64,000 bases of DNA, taken from contig CAZGPE010000008.1 of the NCBI GenBank assembly GCA_964527585.1, positions 9,105 through 73,104 of the forward strand. Reading direction: 5' to 3'. A model generated the notes under the pieces. The model had not been told where the DNA came from and ran no database searches. It saw only the letters and a list, made by a program, of their open reading frames with translations. Every line of letters starts with the position of its first letter. The first letter of the stretch is position 1. The stretch is from Fimenecus sp964527585 (GTDB lineage: Bacteria; Bacillota; Clostridia; Oscillospirales; Acutalibacteraceae). Below are positions 1-8,026 of this stretch, in pieces. A program made the translations under genes and the position numbers.

Positions 1-8
1 GTTTATAA

Positions 9-48
9 AAAAAGACCTAAACAGCACGGTACTGTTTAGGCCTTTTTT
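9..48 (-). terminator. Rho-independent terminator after the XRE gene
   Basis: The arms CCTAAACAG (16-24) and CTGTTTAGG (32-40) form a 9-bp hairpin. On the minus strand it is followed by a T-run, so it ends the XRE gene. The plus strand also has a T-run, so it may work in both directions. Confidence 0.8.
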
Positions 49-54
49 GTTAAT

Positions 55-387
55 TTAATCGTTGTTTATGTTTTTCAGTAAGTTGTATAAATCATTCCTA
101 TCTTCATCGGACAATGATCTGTATGTAAGAATAAAAGCCGACTCTTCCTTTGTTATTATAGGACTGTATATTTTGGTGTTGCAGGGAGATTGACCGAGCA
201 AACCACCGACGGTTGTGTTAAGCGCTTTGGCAATGCCGATTGCTTTATCAATTGAAAGGCGTTTGAAATTGTTATCTAAGTAGTGTTTAAGTTCGTTTTT
301 CGAAATACCGGTTTTATCTGCCAATTCTTCGAGAGTAAGACCTGACTTTTCTATAAGTTCCGATATTTTCAGCGTTTGCTCATACAT
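55..387 (-). CDS. XRE-family helix-turn-helix regulator
   Basis: This is a small DNA-binding regulator of about 110 residues. A helix-turn-helix lies near residues 9-60, with the pattern LEELADKTGISKNELKHYL followed by IDKAIGIAKALNTTVGGLL, typical of Cro/CI-like proteins. The C-terminus (SLSDEDRNDLYNLLKNI) resembles the short helical tail of many XRE proteins. I place the start at 387 because AAGGGATG lies just upstream. The longer reading frame back to 474 runs through a good SigA promoter (446-474), so it is unlikely to be translated. The gene stands alone after tmRNA between two terminators. Its target is unknown. Two direct repeats of TTTGATATA in its leader suggest autoregulation. Confidence 0.75.
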   Translation of the reverse strand: MYEQTLKISELIEKSGLTLEELADKTGISKNELKHYLDNNFKRLSIDKAIGIAKALNTTVGGLLGQSPCNTKIYSPIITKEESAFILTYRSLSDEDRNDLYNLLKNINND

Positions 388-404
388 TGATAACACATCC
401 CTTA

Positions 405-433
405 TTTGATATAGCGGTTTAGGTTTTGATATA
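405..433. promoter_or_regulatory. Direct repeats in the XRE gene leader, possible operator
   Basis: TTTGATATA occurs at 405-413 and again at 425-433. The copies are 20 bp apart start to start, about two helical turns, and lie between the predicted transcription start (~439) and the start codon (387). The repeat is seen directly; operator function is inferred. Confidence 0.35.
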
Positions 434-445
434 TACCTTAGAAAA

Positions 446-474
446 ATAATAACATACATAAAAAGTATAGGCAA
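446..474 (-). promoter_or_regulatory. SigA-like promoter for the XRE gene
   Basis: On the minus strand, TTGCCT (469-474) and TATTAT (446-451) are separated by 17 bp. This sits about 60 bp upstream of the chosen start codon. Confidence 0.6.
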
Positions 475-500
475 GTATATTTTTTTGATTTTTTGAAAAT

Positions 501-531
501 AAAAAGCAAGCCATAATGGCTTGCTTTTTTA
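501..531 (-). terminator. Terminator of tmRNA
   Basis: The hairpin AAGCAAGCC/GGCTTGCTT is flanked by A and T runs directly after the tmRNA 3' CCA. It is symmetrical enough to work in both directions. Confidence 0.8.
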
Positions 532-880
532 TGGTGGAGACGGCGGTACTCGAAACCGCGTCCGAAAACCCATCTGCACAGCTTTCTACGAGCGTATTCG
601 CTATATTGAAATTCCCTTTGTCAAAAGCCTAACGACAGGCGTTTGATTCAGGTAGCCCTGTTATGTGTGATGAGTTACAAGGCGATAGCTCATTCACATT
701 TACTGCTACTTGATGCTCCGTTTGAGATCGCAGTAATTCTCAAGGGAACAGCTGCTTAATTAAGCAGCAAGTAAAACTTCGTTTTTGTCGTTTATTTCTA
801 AACTTGAGGCTTTTAAGGCGGTTCCTCGCCGCCGCTCGCTTACCGTGTGTCAAGATCCCCGTCGAAATCCTTTCGTCCCC
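532..880 (-). ncRNA. ssrA: tmRNA (transfer-messenger RNA)
   Basis: tmRNA rescues stalled ribosomes together with SmpB. The 5' end reads GGGGACGAAAGGATTTCGAC, the classic tmRNA start. The 3' end is a T-arm (GGTTTCGAGTACC-like) closing in an encoded CCA at 532-534. The tag reading frame ends in TAA at 760-762. Aligning TTTAGAAATAAACGAC with the E. coli resume region points to ATA (793-795) as resume codon, giving the tag A-INDKNEVLLAA. If GAA (796-798) is used instead, the tag gains Glu. The ...LLAA ending fits ClpXP-type degradation signals. The gene lies 49 bp downstream of smpB on the same strand, so joint transcription is possible; I see no strong separate promoter. Confidence 0.95.
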
Positions 881-929
881 GAATATATTAGACAGTAAAA
901 CTGCTATATACGGTAGATTGCGAGGAAAA

Positions 930-1391
930 TTACCTCATCCTTTCTTTGAATTCTCTGTCAATTGCTCTGTTTGCCTCTTTTTTAGCGGCAACTTCACGCT
1001 TATCGTATATCTTCTTACCTTTGCAAAGACCGACTTTGACTTTTGCTCTTCCTTTTTTGAAGTAGACACTGAGGGGGATAAGAGTCAGACCCTGCTGTTT
1101 AACCGTACCGAATAAACGGTTGATTTCTTTTTTATGCATAAGCAGTTTCTTCTTTCGCATAGGATCACGGTTGAAGATATTACCTTGTTCATAAGGGCTG
1201 ATATGCATTGAATTTACAAAGATTTCACCGGAATCTATACTGCACCAGGAATCTTTAAGATTTATCCTGCCTTCACGGATGCTTTTAACTTCCGTTCCGA
1301 ACAGTTCGATACCGGCTTCGTATTCTTCGATTATAAAATAATCGTGATACGCTTTTTTATTTTGTGCAACTGTTTTGTTGTTATCGTTCAT
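930..1391 (-). CDS. smpB: SsrA-binding protein SmpB
   Basis: SmpB binds tmRNA and delivers it to stalled ribosomes (trans-translation). The 153-residue length is normal. The sequence has the family's OB-fold blocks: NKKAYHDYFIIEEYEAGIEL, then GTEVKSIREGRINLKDSW, HISPYEQGN, and the basic C-terminal region GKKIYDKREVAAKKEANRAI whose tail enters the decoding site. It sits between recR and ssrA on the minus strand, so both partners of the rescue system are adjacent. The ribosome-binding site is weak (CAGGT, close to the recR stop). Identification is secure. Confidence 0.97.
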   Translation of the reverse strand: MNDNNKTVAQNKKAYHDYFIIEEYEAGIELFGTEVKSIREGRINLKDSWCSIDSGEIFVNSMHISPYEQGNIFNRDPMRKKKLLMHKKEINRLFGTVKQQGLTLIPLSVYFKKGRAKVKVGLCKGKKIYDKREVAAKKEANRAIDREFKERMR

Positions 1392-1403
1392 AATTATACC
1401 TGA

Positions 1404-2003
1404 TTATATTTCTCGGCGCCATTCTAATGCACGGGAGAGGGTAACTTCGTCGGCATATTCCAAATCCGCACCGACGGGAATACCGTAGGCAAGTCTTGTA
1501 ACGGAAATATCAAAAGGCTTTAGAAGTCTTGAAATATACATTGCCGTTGCCTCACCCTCGATTGTCGGATCGGTTGCCATAATTATTTCTTTAACAGTAT
1601 TGTCAGATAATCTTGAAATTAAATCTTTAATTGTTAACTGATCCGGACCTACATTGTTCATCGGAGATATAACTCCGTGTAAGACATGATACAGACCTTT
1701 GTATTCATGTGTTCTTTCGATTGCGACAACATCTCTCGGATCGGAAACAACGCATATTACACTGTTATCCCGTTTTTCGTTAGAGCAAACGGAACAAATT
1801 TCGTTTTCCGTAAGATTTTTACAGATTTTACACTGATGTATTTTTTCGTGGGCGTTAAAAATAGCATCGGTGAGAGATTTAACATCTCTATCGGCAAGAG
1901 ACAAGACATAAAACGCAAGTCTTTCCGCCGATTTTGTGCCGATTGACGGCATTTTTCTGAATTCCTCGACAAGTTTGTCAAGTGCAGGTACATAGTTAGC
2001 CAT
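1404..2003 (-). CDS. recR: Recombination mediator RecR
   Basis: RecR works with RecO (and RecF) to load RecA at gaps in DNA. The 199 residues show an N-terminal helix-hairpin-helix (LVEEFRKMPSIGTKSAERLAFYVL), then a four-cysteine zinc finger (CKICKNLTENEICSVC), then a Toprim domain beginning VICVVSDPRDVVAIERT and containing ATDPTIEGEATAMYI. The start codon overlaps the ybaB stop (TAATG), so the two are translationally coupled in the usual dnaX-ybaB-recR order. Confidence 0.97.
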   Translation of the reverse strand: MANYVPALDKLVEEFRKMPSIGTKSAERLAFYVLSLADRDVKSLTDAIFNAHEKIHQCKICKNLTENEICSVCSNEKRDNSVICVVSDPRDVVAIERTHEYKGLYHVLHGVISPMNNVGPDQLTIKDLISRLSDNTVKEIIMATDPTIEGEATAMYISRLLKPFDISVTRLAYGIPVGADLEYADEVTLSRALEWRREI

Positions 2004-2344
2004 TAAAACATACCGTTCATACCGGGAATGTTAAGTCCGCCGGTTATTTTACTCATTTCTCTTTCGGCAGTTTCATCTGCTTTTCTCATTGCTTCGTTGA
2101 GTGCGGCAATAAGCATATCTTCAAGCATTTCAACATCTTCGGGGTCAACAACTTCGGGTTTGATCGTTATTGCTTTGATTTCATGCGAACCGTTAACGGT
2201 AACATCGACTGCACCGCCGCCAGAACAAGCTGAATATTCGGCAACAGCGAGTTCTTCCTGAAGATTTTGCATATTTTGCTGCATTTCCTGAATTCGTTTC
2301 ATCATATTTCCGCCTGCGGCCTGATTGGGTATTCTTGCTTTCAT
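2003..2344 (-). CDS. ybaB: YbaB/EbfC family nucleoid-associated protein
   Basis: This 113-residue protein belongs to the YbaB/EbfC family of small dimeric DNA-binding nucleoid proteins. Visible family features are the Met/Gln-rich N-terminal helix (MMKRIQEMQQNMQNLQEELA), the central strand segment GGGAVDVTVNGSHEIKAITI, and the PEVVDPEDVEMLEDMLIAALNEA block, with a Gly/Met-rich tail. It lies between dnaX and recR, the classical location. Its exact role in recombination or chromosome structure is not settled for the family. Confidence 0.95.
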   Translation of the reverse strand: MKARIPNQAAGGNMMKRIQEMQQNMQNLQEELAVAEYSACSGGGAVDVTVNGSHEIKAITIKPEVVDPEDVEMLEDMLIAALNEAMRKADETAEREMSKITGGLNIPGMNGMF

Positions 2345-2356
2345 ATCAATATCTCC

Positions 2357-4051
2357 TTATTGTTCGATTATTTGTATGTTAAGTCCTTTTGCTCTCTCAA
2401 GTAAAGAATCGAGCGGACTTACTGTTTGCTCAGAGGTGCTTTTTTGAGACTGAACGGGAGCGGATGAAGAAACAATTGTTATCTTTAAGTCTTCTCCGAT
2501 TGTGTCTCTGATTGCCGTTTGAACGGCTTGATAGTGATCCTTTTTTGAAATGAATTGCTGTAAAATCGGATTAGCCGATTTTATACACATATATCCGTCT
2601 TTTATATATGCGGTTGAATTGTTAAGAAAACTCATTAACATAGGATCGCTTTTTTGAACGGCTTCGAGAATGTCCGACCATTTCGTAAACGGAGTTCGGT
2701 TCTCGGCATTATCGTCGGAAATTTTCGGCAGATTAACATCCGATTGCATTTGCCGTGAAATAGGAGTTTGCGTTTTAATGCTTTCGGACTTGATTTCCGG
2801 TTTCACAAAATTCAAATTTTGATTTTTGCTTTTTTCTTCGGATTGAATATTTATTTTTGATTTCGATTCTTCGGTTGCAGCTTGAGACTTGTTCGAAGAG
2901 GGGAAGCCCGCTTCCGCTTTTTTCTCAAGTTCCGAAATTCTTCTTAACAATGCGGCGTTATCGCTCAATAATTCGGGAGAACAGAGTTTTATCATAACCA
3001 TTTCGGCGGTTATTTTTTTGTTGCTGCCTTTTTTTAATTCGTATATCGCATTATTGAGAATTTCCATTGAAGAAATAACAGATGAAAGAGTAAGTGTCTG
3101 AGCTTGCTCTTTAATTTTTTGCACTTCGCTGTCGGAAGCGAGAATAAGATCTTTGTATGATGGGACGGTAAGCGCAATCATCATATTCCTGTAATGAGAT
3201 ATGAGTTCGGAAAAAAGCCGTTCCATATCGCATGAGTTTTCATAAAGCAAATTAAGTGTTTCAAGAGCGCTTTTGCAATCACGGTTTTTTACGGCTTCGA
3301 CAAGAGAATAAATATGTTCTTTGCCTGCAATACCCGAAGCATCGCTTACAAGACTTTCCGTAATCGGTTTTTCGTATGAAGCACATCTGTCAAGCAAAGA
3401 GAGGGCATCACGCATACCGCCGTCGGAAATGCGTGCGATAAGCATTGCGGCTTCATCGGTAAGTTCGAAATTTTCCTGCTGTGCAACGAATTTGAGTCTT
3501 GCGGCAATATCCACAGGAGAAATTCTTTTGAAATCGAATCTTTGACAGCGTGAAAGAATTGTAGAGGGAAGTTTATGAACTTCCGTCGTTGCGAGAATGA
3601 ATTTAACATATTCGGGCGGCTCTTCGAGTGTTTTAAGCAAAGCATTGAAAGCGCCTGTTGAAAGCATATGAACTTCGTCGATTATATAAACTCTGTATTT
3701 GACGGAAGACGGCATATAATTTGTCTCTTCACGCAAATCACGGATATTATCGACACCGTTATTCGATGCGGCGTCGATTTCAACAACATCGACAACCGAA
3801 CCGTTGTCGATTCCACGGCATGCCGCACACTCGTTACAGGGATTTCCGTTAACGGTATGCTCGCAGTTTACGGCTTTCGCCAAAATTTTCGCACAGGTAG
3901 TTTTTCCCGTTCCTCTCGAACCTGTGAAAAGGTATGCGTGAGAAACACGGTCGGAACTGACTGCGTTCATCAATGTTTCGGTAATATGATTTTGACCGTA
4001 CACATCCGAAAATGTTTGAGGTCTCCATTTGCGGTAAAGTACCTGATACAT
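2357..4051 (-). CDS. dnaX: DNA polymerase III subunit gamma/tau
   Basis: DnaX is the clamp-loader ATPase of the replicative polymerase. The 564 residues carry Walker A GSRGTGKT (44-51), a zinc module with Cys63, Cys72, Cys75 and Cys78, a DEVH Walker B (IIDEVHML) and the SRC motif in LSRCQRFDFK. Residues about 380-470 form a low-complexity linker rich in Ser, Lys and Glu before a tau-like C-terminal domain. The start is supported by AGGTG upstream. The gene lies just downstream of the SRP RNA, whose promoter may also drive it. Confidence 0.97.
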   Translation of the reverse strand: MYQVLYRKWRPQTFSDVYGQNHITETLMNAVSSDRVSHAYLFTGSRGTGKTTCAKILAKAVNCEHTVNGNPCNECAACRGIDNGSVVDVVEIDAASNNGVDNIRDLREETNYMPSSVKYRVYIIDEVHMLSTGAFNALLKTLEEPPEYVKFILATTEVHKLPSTILSRCQRFDFKRISPVDIAARLKFVAQQENFELTDEAAMLIARISDGGMRDALSLLDRCASYEKPITESLVSDASGIAGKEHIYSLVEAVKNRDCKSALETLNLLYENSCDMERLFSELISHYRNMMIALTVPSYKDLILASDSEVQKIKEQAQTLTLSSVISSMEILNNAIYELKKGSNKKITAEMVMIKLCSPELLSDNAALLRRISELEKKAEAGFPSSNKSQAATEESKSKINIQSEEKSKNQNLNFVKPEIKSESIKTQTPISRQMQSDVNLPKISDDNAENRTPFTKWSDILEAVQKSDPMLMSFLNNSTAYIKDGYMCIKSANPILQQFISKKDHYQAVQTAIRDTIGEDLKITIVSSSAPVQSQKSTSEQTVSPLDSLLERAKGLNIQIIEQ

Positions 4052-4076
4052 CTTCTCACACCTTTACAAAATAATA

Positions 4077-4214
4077 GCCTTAATTCTGTCATGCACCGTG
4101 CAGGCTTGACTGTATCGCACAGGCTGACCGCTTAATGCTGCTCGGTTCCCCGCCTGACATGATTCACAGAGCTCTGTCGCACAGGACCAACACGGTACAT
4201 GACACAATTAAGGC
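4077..4214 (-). ncRNA. ffs: Signal recognition particle RNA, short bacterial type
   Basis: The minus strand carries the conserved SRP domain IV loop: GTCAGGCGGGGAACCGAGCA followed by GCATTAAGCGG. The flanks pair into one long rod: GCCTTAATTGTGTCATGTACCGTG at the 5' end with its near-complement at the 3' end. The whole is about 138 nt and shows no separate Alu-type domain, unlike the ~270-nt RNA of Bacillus. It lies directly upstream of dnaX behind a strong promoter. The ends are set from the helix termini and may be off by a few bases. Confidence 0.92.
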
Positions 4215-4220
4215 ATAATT

Positions 4221-4249
4221 ATTATAATATAAACTGCGTTTAATTGCAA
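4221..4249 (-). promoter_or_regulatory. SigA-like promoter of the SRP RNA
   Basis: On the minus strand, TTGCAA (4244-4249) and TATAAT (4221-4226) are separated by 17 bp. The -10 lies 6 bp before the predicted RNA 5' end. Confidence 0.8.
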
Positions 4250-4271
4250 TAGAAAAATCGAACAATTATTG

Positions 4272-4300
4272 TTGTTATTCGTAAAATAATTTGATATAAT
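4272..4300 (+). promoter_or_regulatory. SigA-like promoter upstream of glpK
   Basis: TTGTTA (4272-4277), a 17-bp spacer and TATAAT (4295-4300). The leader to glpK is about 90 nt. The promoter diverges from the SRP RNA promoter. Confidence 0.7.
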
Positions 4301-4397
4301 GTACTTGAATATATTTTATCGGCAAATACGGTGATTTTTCATCGGTTGTAAATAGATTAAAAAGGGTAAAGATTTTAATAAAACAAGGGTGGGTTTT

Positions 4398-5906
4398 ATG
4401 AAAAAATATGTAATGGCTCTTGATCAGGGAACAACGAGTTCCCGTGCGATTTTATTTGACCGTAACGGAAAAATTTGCGCTAAGGCTCAGCATGAGTTTA
4501 CTCAAATTTATCCGAATGCCGGTTGGGTAGAACATTCTCCGATGTCGATTTTGTTCTCGCAGCTTCAGTCTGCTACGGAAGTTCTCGCAACAAGCGGAAT
4601 TCCGGTTGAAGAACTTGCGGCGATCGGCATTACAAACCAGCGAGAAACAACTCTCGTTTGGGAGAAATCAACGGGAAAACCGATTTACAATGCGATTGTT
4701 TGGCAGTGCCGAAGAACAGCCGATATGTGTGAAAAAATAATGGCTGATAAGGAACTGACTCAATATATTAAAGATCATACGGGTCTTGTAGTAGACGCTT
4801 ATTTCTCCGCAACTAAAATCTCTTGGATTTTGGACAATGTCGAAGGTGCAAGAGAACAGGCCGAAAAAGGAGAACTTCTTTTCGGAACGGTTGACACTTG
4901 GCTTATTTGGAATTTAACGGGCGGTAGAATACATATCACCGATTATTCCAATGCGTCAAGAACAATGCTGTTTGATGTTGATAAACTTTGCTGGGACGAA
5001 CATATATGCAAATCTTTGAACATTCCGATGAGTATGCTTCCCGAAGTTAAACCTTCAAGTATGGTTTACGGAGAAGTTGCTTCGGGTGTTATGGGTCTTG
5101 AAGAACTTGCGGGAGTTCCGATTGCGGGCGCTATCGGAGATCAGCCTGCCGCACTTTTCGGACAAGGTTGCTTTGAAGCGGGGCAAGCAAAAAACACATA
5201 CGGTACAGGTTGTTTCCTGCTTATGAATACGGGCGAAACCCGTGTTATTTCTCATCATAATCTCGTTACGGGTGTTGCTTGGGGAATTGGGGATAAAGTT
5301 ACATACGCAATAGAAGGTTCCGCATTTAATGCCGGTTCGATAATTAAATGGCTTAGGGACGATATGCATGTTATTGATTCTGCGGCACGCTGCGATGAAC
5401 TTGCCGAAAGCGTTCCCGATGCAAACGGAATATATTTTGTCCCCGCATTTACGGGACTCGGTGCTCCGTATTGGGATATGTATGCACGGGGAACAATCGT
5501 CGGTATGACAAGAGGAGTAAACCGTGCCCATATTTGCCGTTCCGTGCTTGAGGCTATCGCTTATCAAATGACCGATTTGCTGGAAGCGATGAAACAGGAT
5601 TCGGATATCAATCTTTTCGAATTGAGAGTAGACGGCGGTGCTTCCGTATCGGATGTAATGATGCAAATTCAGTCCGACTTAATCCGTACTCCCGTTAACA
5701 GACCTAAAATGGTTGAAACAACGGCAATCGGTGCGGCGTATCTTGCCGGACTTGCGGTCGGATTTTGGAAAGATACTAATGAAATTTCGCAAATCCGACA
5801 GGTTGACAAACTCTTTGAACCGCAAATGGAAATTGAAAAGAGAAATGAATATTATAAAGGATGGCTCCGTGCGGTTGAGCGTTCGAGAAATTGGATAGAA
5901 CACTGA
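4398..5906 (+). CDS. glpK: Glycerol kinase
   Basis: This FGGY-family kinase phosphorylates glycerol to glycerol-3-phosphate. It has 502 residues, the usual length. Near the N-terminus is the phosphate-binding DQGTTSSRAILFD; ITNQRETT and AIVWQCRRT follow, then the adenosine-motif region with GDQPAALFGQGC and NTYGTGCF, and FTGLGAPYWD. I start at the ATG at 4398, preceded by AAGGGTGGG; an in-frame GTG at 4389 falls in that ribosome-binding site. No glycerol facilitator or glycerol-3-phosphate dehydrogenase lies nearby. Confidence 0.96.
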   Translation: MKKYVMALDQGTTSSRAILFDRNGKICAKAQHEFTQIYPNAGWVEHSPMSILFSQLQSATEVLATSGIPVEELAAIGITNQRETTLVWEKSTGKPIYNAIVWQCRRTADMCEKIMADKELTQYIKDHTGLVVDAYFSATKISWILDNVEGAREQAEKGELLFGTVDTWLIWNLTGGRIHITDYSNASRTMLFDVDKLCWDEHICKSLNIPMSMLPEVKPSSMVYGEVASGVMGLEELAGVPIAGAIGDQPAALFGQGCFEAGQAKNTYGTGCFLLMNTGETRVISHHNLVTGVAWGIGDKVTYAIEGSAFNAGSIIKWLRDDMHVIDSAARCDELAESVPDANGIYFVPAFTGLGAPYWDMYARGTIVGMTRGVNRAHICRSVLEAIAYQMTDLLEAMKQDSDINLFELRVDGGASVSDVMMQIQSDLIRTPVNRPKMVETTAIGAAYLAGLAVGFWKDTNEISQIRQVDKLFEPQMEIEKRNEYYKGWLRAVERSRNWIEH

Positions 5907-5967
5907 TATTAAGGCACTTTGCCGTAATATTCGGTAATTTAGAAGATAAAACAGTTGAGGTGTGAAA

Positions 5968-7140
5968 ATGGATTACGCAAAAGAATCATTGAGACTCCAT
6001 TATGAGTGGAAGGGTAAAATCGAAGTTAAAACAAGAGCAAAAGCAAATGACAAAGATGCTCTCTCTTTAGCATATACCCCCGGTGTTGCTCAGCCGTGTC
6101 TCGAAATACAAAAAGACATTAACAAGTCATATGAGCTTACAAGACGCTGGAATACCGTTGCCGTTGTAACGGACGGAACTGCGGTTTTGGGACTCGGAGA
6201 CATAGGCCCTGAAGCCGGAATGCCGGTTATGGAAGGAAAATGTGTTCTTTTCAAGGAATTCGGAGATGTTGACGCAATTCCTCTTTGTGTGCGTTCGAAA
6301 GATGTTGACGAAATCGTGAACTGTATATCTCTTTTGGCAGGTTCGTTCGGCGGAGTAAATCTTGAGGATATTGCGGCACCACGCTGTTTTGAAATCGAAA
6401 GAAAACTTAAAGAAAAAACCGATATTCCGATTTTTCATGATGACCAGCACGGTACAGCGGTTGTTGTTGCCGCAGCGGTAATAAACGCTTTAAGAGTAGT
6501 AAATAAAAAAATCGAGGATTGCACGGCGGTATTTTCGGGTGCGGGCGCAGCCGGAATAGCAATTGCAAAACTTTTGATAAGTCAGGGTATTAAAAGCGTT
6601 ATAATGTGCGACAGTAAGGGAATTATCTGCAAAGGCGACGAAACCCTGAACGAAGCAAAAAAAGCGATTGCCGAATTTACAAATCCCGAAAGGAAAACGG
6701 GAACTCTTGCCGATGCAATGAAAGGTGCCGATATTTTTGTCGGAGTTTCTGCACCTAATATCGTAAGTGAAGACATGGTTCGCTCAATGGCCGAAAATCC
6801 GATTGTTCTTCCGATGTCAAATCCTGTTCCCGAAATAATGCCCGACCTTGCGAAAAAAGCCGGTGCGGCAGTTGTAGGTACGGGAAGAAGCGACTTCCCG
6901 AACCAAATCAATAATGTTCTTGCGTTCCCCGGTATTTTCCGTGGTGCTCTTGATTGCAGAGCAAGTGATATAAACGAAGAAATGAAAATTGCGGCGGCAA
7001 GAGCAATTGCATCTCTTGTTTCGGATGAAGAGTTGAATGCCGAATATATTTTGCCCAAGGCATTTGACGAAAGAGTAGGCAAAACCGTTGCAAAAGCTGT
7101 TATGGAAGCGGCTGAAAAATCGGGCGTTGCGAGAATATAA
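5968..7140 (+). CDS. NAD(P)-dependent malic enzyme
   Basis: Malic enzyme decarboxylates malate to pyruvate with reduction of NAD(P). The 390 residues match the short bacterial form. The catalytic Tyr lies in SLAYTPGVAQPC, the metal/NAD region in TDGTAVLGLGDIGPEAG, then HDDQHGTAVVVAAAVINAL, and a Rossmann GAGAAGIAIA. The cofactor preference cannot be set from these motifs. The start is the ATG at 5968 after GAGGTG. It follows glpK by about 60 bp and precedes the small CooT cluster by 18 bp, so these may be one transcript. Confidence 0.94.
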   Translation: MDYAKESLRLHYEWKGKIEVKTRAKANDKDALSLAYTPGVAQPCLEIQKDINKSYELTRRWNTVAVVTDGTAVLGLGDIGPEAGMPVMEGKCVLFKEFGDVDAIPLCVRSKDVDEIVNCISLLAGSFGGVNLEDIAAPRCFEIERKLKEKTDIPIFHDDQHGTAVVVAAAVINALRVVNKKIEDCTAVFSGAGAAGIAIAKLLISQGIKSVIMCDSKGIICKGDETLNEAKKAIAEFTNPERKTGTLADAMKGADIFVGVSAPNIVSEDMVRSMAENPIVLPMSNPVPEIMPDLAKKAGAAVVGTGRSDFPNQINNVLAFPGIFRGALDCRASDINEEMKIAAARAIASLVSDEELNAEYILPKAFDERVGKTVAKAVMEAAEKSGVARI

Positions 7141-7158
7141 TGAAAGACGGTGTTTAAT

Positions 7159-7383
7159 ATGACACACGAACATAATCACAATCATTCACACGGTTCACCT
7201 GAGGAAAGTCTTGCTTTGCTCGGATATATGGTTGAACACAATAAGCATCATGCTCAAGAACTTAAAGAAATTGCCGACGGTTTATCTTCTGAAAGCAGAG
7301 CATTGATTTTGGAAGCCGTTGATGACTTTAACAAAGGAAACGAAAAACTCGAAAAAGCACTTATGTCGGCAAAAGGGGAGTAA
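7159..7383 (+). CDS. Small histidine-rich protein, likely metal-binding
   Basis: This 74-residue protein starts with a histidine-rich stretch (His at 3, 5, 7 and 9) and has another cluster EHNKHHAQE around residues 25-33. The rest is helical and acidic. Such a layout suits binding of Ni2+, Co2+ or Zn2+, but I do not recognise a named family. It is followed at once by a CooT-type nickel-binding protein, which supports a metal-handling role. I chose the ATG at 7159; an upstream GTG at 7150 is possible. Function is inferred. Confidence 0.7.
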   Translation: MTHEHNHNHSHGSPEESLALLGYMVEHNKHHAQELKEIADGLSSESRALILEAVDDFNKGNEKLEKALMSAKGE

Positions 7384-7385
7384 TT

Positions 7386-7580
7386 ATGTGTCTTTCAACT
7401 GTAATTGCCAACGAAAACGGAAAAAGAAAAGAAATTGCCCGTAATGTTGCAGGCGTCAGAGTTGATAACGGAAAAATTACCGTAACCGATATAATGGGCG
7501 TTAAGACCGAAATCGACGGCGAAATCGACCGCATAGACCTTATGGAAAATTATATTTTCTTAAAAAATTATAAGATTTAA
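7386..7580 (+). CDS. CooT-family nickel-binding protein
   Basis: This 64-residue protein begins MCLSTVIANENGKRKEI, the hallmark of CooT-like proteins, in which Cys2 helps bind nickel in a small homodimer. The beta-rich middle, VRVDNGKITVTDIMGVKTEI, matches the short SH3-like fold. CooT of carbon monoxide oxidisers helps deliver nickel to CO dehydrogenase, but many homologues occur without it, and no CO dehydrogenase is seen here. It lies 2 bp after the histidine-rich gene and 18 bp before a small membrane-protein gene. Confidence 0.8.
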   Translation: MCLSTVIANENGKRKEIARNVAGVRVDNGKITVTDIMGVKTEIDGEIDRIDLMENYIFLKNYKI

Positions 7581-7598
7581 TTATAAAGGAGATTTTTT

Positions 7599-8015
7599 AT
7601 GGCTTGTTTTGCTGTACCTGTAGCAGAGGCGATAATCGTTACCGCTGCTAAAAAAATAATCGAAAAGAAAGAAGTGTCTGTAAAAGTCGCTGACTGTCAG
7701 TCGGTTTCGGCAGATAACGAAAAAAGCGGAAAAATTACATTTTCGAAAAAACTCGGATGGCTTAAGAATTTGCTTTGGGGCGGTTCGATTCTTCTCGCTT
7801 TTGAACATTTATGGCACGGAGAAATTGTTCCGTGGTTCCCGTTCCTTACAGCAGCGGGAAATCCTGAAGATATGGCGGAAGTGCTTTATGAGATGTCTAC
7901 CGTAGGTGTAGCGATGGCGGTTATGATAACAGCGGTTTGGGCAGTAATGCTTTTAGCTTCGTCTGTAATCGAAAAGAGAGCAGTTAAAGAAGAAAAATCC
8001 GAAATTACACAATAA
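7599..8015 (+). CDS. Small membrane protein of unknown function, CooT cluster
   Basis: I do not recognise this 138-residue protein by name. It starts MACFAVPVAEAIIVTAAKKI, has a Lys/Glu-rich segment (residues ~26-50), then two likely membrane helices: LLWGGSILLAFEHLWHG and VGVAMAVMITAVWAVMLLA. The first ends in a Glu-His...His pattern that could bind metal. AAAGGAG precedes its ATG. It is the third gene of the apparent nickel-related set and is followed 11 bp later by another small membrane protein. A role in metal transport or sensing is inferred from context only. Confidence 0.75.
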   Translation: MACFAVPVAEAIIVTAAKKIIEKKEVSVKVADCQSVSADNEKSGKITFSKKLGWLKNLLWGGSILLAFEHLWHGEIVPWFPFLTAAGNPEDMAEVLYEMSTVGVAMAVMITAVWAVMLLASSVIEKRAVKEEKSEITQ

Positions 8016-8026
8016 GGAGAAAAGTT

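Noticed and set aside
388..474. N-terminal extension of the XRE regulator
   Set aside because: It runs through a good promoter and its sequence is not conserved-looking; the start at 387 has a ribosome-binding site.
804..1115. Plus-strand reading frame of 103 codons
   Set aside because: It lies across the tmRNA 5' end and smpB on the opposite strand; the frame has no protein-like pattern.
5055..5666. Minus-strand frame of 203 codons in glpK
   Set aside because: It is a shadow of glpK; the sense frame carries the kinase motifs.
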